Shown here: one piece after another, positions 54,945 to 64,000 of the stretch | How the letters are laid out: the number at the start of each line of letters is the position of its first letter | Numbering within the stretch: position 1 is the first letter of the stretch | Assembly: GCA_021234155.1 (NCBI GenBank) | Contig: JAJEKV010000072.1 | Span: forward strand, 5,935,676-5,999,675 | Length of the DNA: 64,000 nt | Direction: 5' to 3' | Source of the DNA: Isoetes taiwanensis | Taxonomy: Eukaryota; Streptophyta; Lycopodiopsida; Isoetales; Isoetaceae | The notes under the pieces: model-generated | The model's database searches: none | Told to the model about the DNA's origin: nothing | The model's input: the letters and a program-made list of their open reading frames with translations, nothing else | Program-made: the position numbers and the translations under genes

Positions 54945-56577
54945 CGCTCCCTGAATATATACGACACCCGGACGTATACATACGGGGACTTTCCCCTCCC
55001 ATGGCGACCACCTCGCCATGAGCAGGGCCCTCCGTCTATTCCGGCCACCCATATTATGGTGCCCGAAAGAAGGACACGAAGGGGTCATTCGGCCCACACC
55101 TTCAATGGGACTCCTACGTCGCGGAAGCATGAATACAAGGGTTAGCACACAGCATAAATCACATATAAATAACCACCACGAAAGGTGGCGCATCCATCCA
55201 AATACCAACGGCAAAGAATATGCATCTAAAACTAAGAAAACACCCAAACCTCAGGTTCTACCCCGGCTCAGACTCCAGTGAGGATCGACTGACGGTTGGG
55301 CCTCAAGAGATCAGCAGACCGAGTCTTGGCATGGCGTTGGCTAGCATAGAACATCGGCTAGGGTTGTCCACTCCATCCGCCCCTCCTGTGCACACTTTGC
55401 AGATGGGTCGATTCACGCTATGGCTTCGCTATAGCCTTCCGGAGACGCAGACTCAAGGTACCACCCTTTGAGCCTACTCCAGGTTCATGACGCCTGGTCC
55501 GATGAGGCAGGTCGGGGAAGCGTCCCCTCCCAGGATCACAGTGGCTCCATGGGTGAGCTAGAGAATGCGTGCCGCATCAGCGACCCCCGCATCCGTACCC
55601 AACTTACTCACCCTAAATCTACTCAAAATGCATGGTGCCCCATACGGGTCACACCACTACACCCAGGGAGTGTCAGACCCATACCCGGCCCTCTCTGTGG
55701 CCAGGCCATCGGGCCCTAGCCCTTGTAGGAGTCTCAGGAGCCTTTTATGTTCGTGCAAGACCCCACCCCCACTTCACCACTGTGTCCCTTATCTGGTGCT
55801 AAGCCAGACCATAACGTCTATGACCCGGTGGGCTCTTGTACACAGGCCGCAATTATTGGGAATTACAGGGTTCTATCTAGGAACATACTATTGTATATGA
55901 GTTAGAGAGGTCTCTACCCGCCCTTAATTCCCCATTTTCAGAGTGATACCATACAAAGAACTATCAATCCATCCTTTTTAAGAACCAAACCAGAATCAGA
56001 ATATAAAGAGAACTTACCTTTACAATCAAGGGTTAGTTCCTACAATTAAAACAAAGAGAGAACAGACAAAACAAAGACAACAAGTGCCCAACAGTAGCTA
56101 CCCTAGAATTCACAAGCTAAACTACTACTAACCAAGTGTTGTTTTTGGAACCATTATCGATTGGGGTGCTTCCATCTTGTTCGGGGGGTGGCGTGATGCC
56201 TAGTGGGTGTCCGGCATTGGGGGTCAAATAGTCCTTGGGCTCGGCCAAAGAATCCTTGGGCTGGCAGACTCCTCTCCTCCATCTCCGGCTGCTCCTAATT
56301 CGAATTGGGGCACAAAAGCCCTAATTTGGGTGTCCAAAATGGAAACCATGCCTTGCCCAATCGATTTGGGCCAAGTGGCACCCCTTGTTGGTGCTAATTA
56401 ACTAATTTAGCTTAATTAGGGTAATTAGGCTATATAATTTATAATTATCCACAATGGATTTATTAACATAGCTAAATAAAACCATTGTGGTGGAATTTCC
56501 ACTTAGACAATTACCCCCTTATGTCCTAGTGGCGTGTCCGTGCATACATTATACCGTATGAATGCCCGGGCGTCACA
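54940..56577 (-). mobile_element. LTR of a Ty3/gypsy-like retrotransposon (1.6 kb)
   Basis: The edges are TGTGACGCTCCC at 54940 and GCCCGGGCGTCACA ending at 56577, giving a TGTGACGC...GCGTCACA inverted terminus. Directly outside, 56578-56600 read on the minus strand gives a purine-rich AAGGTGGGAGAA preceded by ATCATCATTTTT. That is the polypurine tract and 3' end expected of plant gypsy elements, so this is the 3' LTR of a minus-strand element. No tRNA primer-binding site (TGGTATCAGAGC) was seen next to it. A second LTR was not found, so the element is incomplete or solo-like. It interrupts the Harbinger gene. Confidence 0.6.
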
Positions 56578-59389
56578 TTCTCCCACCTTAAAAATGATGA
56601 TGTCCTCAAAGATCGGGACTCTTGTTGCAGGGGCAACACATCATGATCATCGTTTAGGATTTGTTAAAAGTGAGCGGTGAAAGTTTGTGGAAGTCTCCTT
56701 TGTTTCATCCGTGGTGATGAGCTCACACTCTATCTATTTTAGAAAGCATTCTTTCTATAGATACAGTAAGCGATTATATATTAAAGGCGGTATAGATATA
56801 AAGAACTTCCATTTGTTGTTATATTATAATACAGAGTTATTAACCTCATGGCGATTAATAGAAAGTCATTCTAATCATATTAACTTACGTGTATATATGT
56901 ATTATATTCTCCCTTCACTTTACAAGTGATTTTATTCTGACCGGGGCTTAATGTAATTTTGGATCTAAATTTCGTTTTCCTATTTTGGTACAATTTTAAC
57001 AACTCATATATTGCTATTGTGAGTGTTTAGATGCCTCTGACATTTATAGTTACCCTTTAATAGAATTATATATTGTACTGTATATTCCATTTTGACCTAT
57101 ATACGTTAATATTAATTATAGACAGACGTTCTTTATTTATTTCTCATAACCTTGTTATAACATTATGTAAGTCTTGTTATTCCCTCGGGAGTCTGTGTAA
57201 AACATATATAGTTATCCCCTTCTATTATATTTGATTATGTGTTTAAATAACTTGCTGCTTTTGATTATCTTTAATGTTTCCACACTCACACTTTCTATCT
57301 TTAGCATAGATTACAGTCACATGAGGACACATATTAATTCATTGGTTATGTTTGTACATTTACCAGACGTCCCGATATTCTTATATTTGAATTACTTATT
57401 TATTTTATTGTTATTTTCGTAAATTTATGACACATACAGACACTCTTATAGTTATAGGGCACAGGTACAGCTGAGATATACATTCGACGTAATTGGTACC
57501 GCCCCGGTCGCTATCCGGCAGTGCTATGGCTATGCAATCGTCCTGTATCACAGAAGGCCAGTTGTGATTATGGTGTCCACGGTGGAAGCATCGAAACCAT
57601 GTGTGGTCTGCCCTGAGCGTGTTAGATGGTGATGACTGAGGAAGTCCCGGGCTCGTACTTGAAGTAGAAGTGCTGAATGTTGGGAATAAGGAGTGTTGCG
57701 ATGTCTCTATTTTGGATGGATACTCGAGAAAAATTGGTATGACGCTGTTTGGTATGTAAGTGAAATAATGGACCTAAAAATTAGGAGGATTGATGTATGA
57801 TGCGGCATCTAGATTGCTATTCAATGTAGAAGGAGACTAGATATAGCACGATATATCTGATGGAGAAGTGGTTTATGATTATCTACTAGACCATGTTAAG
57901 GAGGTACTATACTAAGGTGGAAAGTGGATTATAAGTACCCAGCTCCTGAGAGGGAAAACATTTTAAAAGTGTAGGTTTTGACCATGATGGTGCAGGCATA
58001 GAATGTCGACTCGACATTGTATAGCGAGGTATGATTCGTGGAACGGTAGAGAATAATGTTGTATGAGGATGTTGATCCATAAATTATGGATTATAAAATT
58101 ACACATATATTGTGTTTGGTGAAGAGATTGATGTTCCTGAGGTGTGAAACAAAGACGCAAGATTATAGACGACTAAGAAGACCACGTAGGCACGTGAATA
58201 CACTTAATAACGTTGGTCAAAGGCATGATCCTTATGCAGGGTAAAAATTAAGGAAATGGCGAGATCCTATGCGGTAGGGGGTATGTAGGACGGGATAAGA
58301 GGCTGGACAATAGTGTGGAGCGTAGTTTTCCCACAAGGTGAAGAGAGTCGAGGTCGAATCGACGAAGGCGGGGAATAAGCATTCTCGTGAAGACTGCTAG
58401 AATGGAAGGCGACAATTGCTAGCAAAAAGGTGCAACCGCCTAAAAAGCTACAAAGTATGTTGGAGCTCTGGCGAAGCTTAATCTATGAAGGAAAGTTGAC
58501 CTTCAACGAATGATATCTTAGGGAGGCAAGTAATGGACCCACACGGCCAGTGTTTGACAAGAGGTGCTTGAAAGAAGTTGTAAACAACCTTTCAATTATA
58601 GAGAGTTTGGAAGTAATGAAGATAAGAGTTCTTATACCATAGATGAAATATGTCCACAAGGAACTTAGGTTGGCATTTGGCCCCTGTGGAAGTTATATTT
58701 GGAGCTTGAGGGACGAAGGCAAAGTAAGGTTAGTGGTATCGAACCCACAACATGTGTACGGTACAAGATAACCAAGTTGGAAAAAAAATAAGTTGGCCGC
58801 ATGCCTGAATATAGCTAGATGCCTATGTCAACAAGTTTCATAGGAGTCTAGACTTAGGGTTGGTGCACACATGTTACTATATACATAATAACAACGTAGT
58901 GGTCCTGGATGTAGGAAGGATTTAGTAGTATCAAATACTATAGTGGTGATCATATCGAGGATGTCAATTGTGATATTCAGATGTATATCATATTAAAAGA
59001 TAGTAGAATATTCGTACAAGGCGAGGGAAATAAGGTTTAAAGAATGAGCGTAATGATATGCTTATATACGAAGATATTGGGTTAGGTATGCTTTACCAGA
59101 GATAAGCATTCAAGTTATCCGAATGGTTAGAGTTGACTATCTCAGATACCTCGTACTAAGGGAGATGAGAAGAGCTTAAATCAATGAAAATATCTAGGGT
59201 AAGTCTAGCATATAGGGTGATGTTACATTCAAAAACACCCCGAGGATGGTTGGAAGGGTGTCGAAATAACCGATAAGGAGAGCTTAATTACTGAAAGGTT
59301 GTAAATACCAATGAATTATTTCAGCGTTACAAGCTGAGAGCATCCATTCGGTTTTGGGAATAAAAGGATGTATCAGATCAAGGCCCCCG

Positions 59390-59424
<35 letters not shown>

Positions 59425-60600
59425 AGGAGTACGCCGACTTTGGCGATTATATCTTTAGGGATAACCGAGAAGAGGCAATACATAGCAATTCCAAGTCCCG
59501 ATAAAAATCAAGACGAGGTCTATAGATTACAAGGGGTGAGATTATATATAGACCAATAGTCCATATATCCTAAGAGTTACCCTACTCGTGGGAATCAATT
59601 GTAGGTACTGAAGTAGAAGCTGGAGGATCCGTTGCCTTGAGGCATAGACCATTTAGAGGTTATGACTTTGAAACTCTTTAGAAGACCAGGAGGGTATAGT
59701 GCCTTGACTTCATTATGAGGGAGCCAAAGGCGGCTGACATTTGAAGCTGATCAAAAGCTGAAGTCCACATGATAACTTAAGAAAAAGAGGTTAACTGTAA
59801 CTAAGCATGGGTAATATGGAGGACACAAAGGATCCTTAGCGAAAGAAGCCTTTAGAAGAGCTCCTCATGTGGGGTAGTAACCCTTTGGAATTATGGCATA
59901 ATCCATGGGTGGTATCATGGTGTATGTCTGGGATTTGGAATACCATAAGGCACTAAAGGGGTGGTTGAAGTAGCTAAAGGCCCTATCAAAATATAGGCAA
60001 CATATACAAGTCTAACATAGGGTTGGCCCCTGTCCATTTGGGAAATAGGTGGCGAAGCCACATCATAAAGGTACATAGGCGATGGATTTGTTTGAAAGAA
60101 CTACCACGGTTATAGTTTAGCTAAGTTAGGCGAGCTCTAGCATTGTGGGATGTGGAGATATGTTTATTATGTACATACCATGTACACATACGATAAACAT
60201 CTTAGGGAGGTAATTTAGGTGGCGGACGCAAGGAGAGAAAGACGAGGGTATCCTAAAGTTCTTGATGAAGGATGCGGAGATACGTTTGAAATGTGCAAAA
60301 GGACCGTCAATCCAGATTTGCATGCTAGGGTATCGCGGTGGTAGTTGGCACTTGAAGTAAATGTCAACGGCCAATAGAATAAAGCTTAAGGTAGTGGGGT
60401 TGAGTAGTACAATAGTACAATTCCAGGATAAGTAGCGAATAGCAGTTACCTGCTAAATGTCCGAACGTGTCTTGCATAGACACCTAAGATGAGCTTTCCC
60501 TATGATCCATACCTGGATCAGGCAGAGGTGACGCCATGGGTTACATGGAGGTATAAGTTAGGATATCATAATATCTGTTATATATATACAATTATATAAG
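56578..60600. other. Degenerate DNA, possible decayed retrotransposon interior
   Basis: By position and the polypurine tract, gag-pol would be expected on the minus strand. However, I could read no protease, reverse transcriptase (YIDD-type) or integrase motif, and stop codons are frequent in all frames. 56690-57480 is extremely AT-rich. A run of 33 A lies at 59390-59422. If this was a retrotransposon it is very old or mutated beyond reading by eye. Confidence 0.35.
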
Positions 60601-60637
60601 CTGCCCCCTTGTTTCCGACCCGAGGTGTCGCCGTCTG

Positions 60638-60757
60638 GACGGTCCAGATTGTGAAATCCAACGGCCCAGACGAAGCCACGTCATGATCCCCAAGCAACCC
60701 CCTTATTTGGGGCTTTTGATTAAGGCCGTTGGATTTAGGGGTTTGATCTGGACCGTC
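60638..60757. repeat. Foldback with ATCCAACGGCC arms
   Basis: Left arm 60638-60666 (GACGGTCCAGATTGTGAAAT, then CCAACGGCC) and right arm 60724-60757 (GGCCGTTGGATTTAGGGG, then GATCTGGACCGTC) are complementary, with a few extra bases in the right arm. The loop is 57 bases. It resembles small plant foldback/MITE sequences and sits just upstream of the FPPS-like exons. Confidence 0.75.
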
Positions 60758-61211
60758 GATTAAAAAGTCAATGTAATTTAATACAATTTAAAGCATTGAA
60801 GTTAATGCATTTGAAGAGGTGGCACTACCTCAGGCCACGTATCTGACTCCACACCATGAGGTGGCAGAAGAAAATAATGATTTCTCTCCTCCCCAAGTTT
60901 GCATCCTTTACCTTCTGTAGATCTGTCAAAGACGATTAATGGATATGGCAAAAGAGCCGATATTCATTTGTTGAAGGCGGCTTCTTCGTCTGGGCTTCCG
61001 CGCTTAAACCAGGTCCAGAGATTTTCGAGCTTCTAATGCGAAGTAGTGAGAGTGATCCAAAATGAGGTTGCTTCCCTCCGGTGAAAGGACGCTCTCGAGC
61101 CGGCCGATTTACTACCAGTTTTGCATTTGCATTTTAATCTGTAGTTCGATTTGGCAGATGGTTTTCTTCGGCATAAATTTTTAATCAGATATTAAGAACA
61201 CACTTTTCCAG

Positions 61212-62413
61212 CAAGCCATACTATAATGAACTGTTAGAACTCTTCAATGAAGTAAGTAACCAGACTTACATGGAAGTTATTTCTTTTTCCTTTTGGAGTT
61301 AGTTATCTAACTTTAGGTTGCAATTTCTTGCTGTAGGTGGAGTACCAAACAGCACTTGGGCAGACATTGGATGTAATTCTTACACCAGCAGGAGAAGTTG
61401 ACCTGGATAAATATGTACCAGAAACGTGAGTAAAACTGACATTATTTATGCTAATCGGTACCTCCTTAGTTATGATATGATAAGAGCTCCTTTTGTGCTT
61501 AAATTTTGCAGACATCTCAGGATTGTAGAATATAAAACTGCATATTACTGTAAGTACATCTTCAAATATACGTCCTCTTTCAATGTTTAGTTTCACATTA
61601 ATGTTTGAGGCCTGAACTGCCAGGTCGCTTGTGCACTTCACTTGGCTAGAGAGAAGAGTTCAGGAGTATTTGAATCCGCAAAAGCTATTCTTGTGGATAT
61701 GGGAACCTACTTTCAACTTCAAGTAGGCCCTTCCTTAAATTTACAGTAACCATCTACTAGGCTAACAATCTCAGATGACCATTCTCAAAATTGCATATAA
61801 GATATAAACTGTATTTTCATGTTTCCCTTTGCTCTTCCTAAAAAAAGCATCGTCGTCTTCACTTCTGAAAGTGAGCTTATGTTTCACTTAGTACATCTTG
61901 TTTTAGTTCCTGCAATCACATACAGGACGACTACCTGGACTGCTTTGGTACTCCAGAGCTTATTGGAAAGGTGAGTAGATCAGTGTTCTATGTGTATGTA
62001 CAACGTGCAAACGAAGAACAAAAAGAAATTCTCAAGGTAGAGTTAATTGCTTATTTGATGGTCACAGAAATGTCATAACTATCAGGTCTGTTTTCTATCC
62101 ATTGGCATAAAGAATTAGCTTTTCTGCTTTTATGTGGAAAGGGTGTTCTTTTATGTTGCAATACCTTCCGTGAAAAAGACTTCACCCATTGTTTGACAAA
62201 AAATCTTTGAGGACTATGAGCAAGAAAGTTATACAAAGCTTGTGTCTTCTATCAAGAAGCAAGAACATCCAGCATTGCAGGTCTCATCTTTGCGCCATCA
62301 AACTTGGAGATTATATTATAATGAATTCAAATAATAGAAAACTAATTTAGCATCTATCATTGCAGGAAGTTCTGAAATCATTTCTGTTGAAGATATATAG
62401 GCAACAAAAATAA
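61212..62413 (+). pseudogene. Farnesyl diphosphate synthase-like gene, 3' half, exon-damaged
   Basis: FPPS joins IPP to DMAPP and GPP to make FPP, mainly in the cytosol. Exon-like blocks: 61212-61251 KPYYNELLELFNE; 61337-61425 VEYQTALGQTLDVILTPAGE; 61512-61549 HLRIVEYKTAYY; 61624-61722 VACALHLAREKSSGVFESAK, AILVDMGTYFQLQ; 61925-61970 DDYLDCFGTPELIGK (second Asp-rich motif, DDYLD); about 62005-62036 QRANEEQKEILK; 62202-62280 IFEDYEQESYTKLVSSIKK; 62366-62413 EVLKSFLLKIYRQQK and stop. Splice borders are mostly good. However, SFYLP after KTAYY is lost, which shifts the frame, and the IGTDIEDFKCSW part of the sixth block is missing. Exons with the first DDxxD motif were not found upstream; they might lie beyond the inserted DNA. 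Probably a decayed duplicate. Confidence 0.8.
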
Positions 62414-64000
62414 AGGGCATGTCGGAGCTCTAGAAGAAACTCTTTCGATCACATTCGAGCTTGCATGCTCAACACTGCATGTCGTAGTACTGTATAAATG
62501 CCTTTGCTCAAGCTTCCGACCATTTTTTACCGTGATATGGAGATGGCAGATCCGCGATTAGCTCAATCGATCTTTTGGCACATCAGAAAGGCATTGTACC
62601 CAAGAATAGACTGAACTTCAAGCATTCGCTTCTCAAGAACAGGCTGGTGGCCATTCAGATGATTTCCTCCTCTATTTTTTTCTGATTCTCTGAGCTTTGA
62701 TTCACCTTAAGATTTATTTGGCTTGGAAAGCACAAGATCTTTATTACGGCTTTGCATTTGAGCTACCAGCTATGGCGATTGTTGTCCAGCTATGGCAGAG
62801 TTAGAAAGGTAGCTGAGGCTATTCAAAGAGTCTGTGGTAAGCTCATGAGAAATCAGTGTTCTTCTAATTGAGCTAAGGAATTCTGCATATTCATTCATGT
62901 TAATGATTTTTAGTAGGCATGACATACAAGTCTGTGCTGGCCATTGTTCGAAGAGGTGAGCCAGGTTACCAGAATCTGCTCCAAACATATTTGAGAAGCA
63001 GCGCAGCGCATGCATTCACATACATTATCACCTTTTTGTTCACATGATGCCATAGAATTGAATTTGCGGCCTCCAATGGTGAGATGAATGTGGAATTTCC
63101 TTCGGTGCGATCTCTTGGAGCACCCACATCATAACTGAAGCACGAAATGCAAAGGTCCCAGCACTGCAAATACTGAATGGCAGCTTAGGTATGAAATCTA
63201 GTGCTTATTCATCGTTGGATGGCTCAATTCTTGCATTTTTCCTTTGGATTATCACCATGCTCTCCTTTTGCTTATTTTTTACTTAGGTTTGTTGCAAAAT
63301 GCGGATTTGATACAGGAACAGGGCTAGCATAAATGGATCTGCTCAAATCGAGGGCTTCGTAGAAAAGTTGTGGTATAGATTGCGGGATGCAAATTTTATG
63401 TGTACAAAATTCAGGGTCTAAACAGGGCAGTGGCATAATTGAAGGGGAGCAAACGAGTTCCAGCTATGAAAGGTTCTTATTTATTTCGAGGCAAATTTTA
63501 GGGTCTTTTTGCTCAGAGAAAGTCAAGCACAGTATATCTGACATGGGTCAAATGCAATCCAGTTGCTTTGTACTTTGCACTCTGTTTTTTTGTATCTTGG
63601 CCTCTATCTTGATTTTGAACAGTGTGAACCAGATTCAATGTCGTACTAAGCCTTAGGCAGAGATAAGCATTAGGCAGAGACAACGCAATGTACCAACATG
63701 GAGTTTTTCACCAACGATTGTTTATTGAAGATGATATCACACTGAAACGTGAGTGATATCAAAAGTTTATCATGATTTAGCTTTCAACAGGTTAGGTGAG
63801 ATTGACATGAAAGACTTAAATGGACCTTCTGTTTGAAGTTATCCTATGCATTTGCAGATTATTTTGATCACCAATTTGCTGCTATTACACTTATATCAGG
63901 GATTAGAGACAAATGTAAGTTATGAATAGCTACTTTTCTCAGCTTCCAATGCGAAGACTTAATGCACGTGCATGTGAAATATTGTCTATGGCCCATTATT
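62414..64000. other. No recognised gene
   Basis: AT-rich with short ORFs only. The first 100 bases may be the 3' untranslated region of the FPPS-like gene. A small direct repeat, CTTAGGCAGAGATAAGCATTA then GGCAGAGA, lies at 63652-63680. Confidence 0.45.

Noticed and set aside
56687-57422. Plus-strand ORFs with hydrophobic character.
   Set aside because: Extreme AT content gives Phe/Leu/Tyr-rich frames by chance; no family resemblance.

Overview
This window is nuclear DNA of a plant with a large, repeat-rich genome, most likely a fern. Three things support that. There is a PLS-type PPR gene whose L motifs carry a 'KVESLE.G.A.HSQ' cassette that I associate from memory with fern (Adiantum/Ceratopteris) PPR proteins. 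There is a multi-exon gene for the thylakoid-lumen protein TL29. There is also a high density of decayed transposons, LINE/SINE debris and an LTR. Real cellular genes are few. TL29 (50579-53218, minus) is complete and open in 11 exons. The others are a small secreted-peptide gene (43439-43795), a frameshifted PPR gene (47039-49002) and the 3' half of a farnesyl-diphosphate-synthase-like gene (61212-62413).

Layout: 1-1832 is a decayed transposase-like gene (family D, copy 1). 2188-2545 is a WDR3/UTP12 pseudogene fragment. 6015-6400 is a LINE 3' end. 6420-6814 plus 14059-14190 is a NIF/FCP1-type phosphatase-like pseudogene, split by a 7.2-kb DNA transposon (element A, 6815-14055, target duplication CAG). 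14200-23000 is the unusual block described next. 23242-25852 is another decayed multi-exon gene. 26479-26757 plus 31852-35037 is family D copy 2, split by a 5.1-kb relative of A in the opposite orientation (element B, 26761-31848, target duplication ATT). 36210-38991 is a decayed gene resembling plant DUF7869 proteins. 39.2-42.6 kb holds low-complexity and duplicated repeats. 53.7-56.6 kb is a PIF/Harbinger transposase cut by an LTR. 56.6-60.6 kb has no readable gene.

The most interesting part is about 15.8-23.0 kb. Compact ORFs, mostly intronless and broken by a few stops and frameshifts, are separated by five short arrays of a conserved palindrome (core CGCACCGTGGCCACGGTGCG), usually repeated every 57 bp. 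At least two arrays lie between the 3' ends of convergent genes. On the minus strand the block holds a highly divergent histone H3-like gene (motifs RFTADALDALHEAAENHMV and KRVTIMRQDI) and, beside it, an H2B-like gene (motifs NVANDAGRFL and VGEGTFAAVY). It also has two pairs of tandem paralogues of unknown function. Such divergent, adjacent histone genes with hairpins at gene ends resemble nucleocytoplasmic large DNA viruses. My working hypothesis is therefore an old, decayed giant-virus-like insertion in a fern genome. This is inference, and no hallmark viral gene (capsid, polymerase, packaging ATPase) was recognised.
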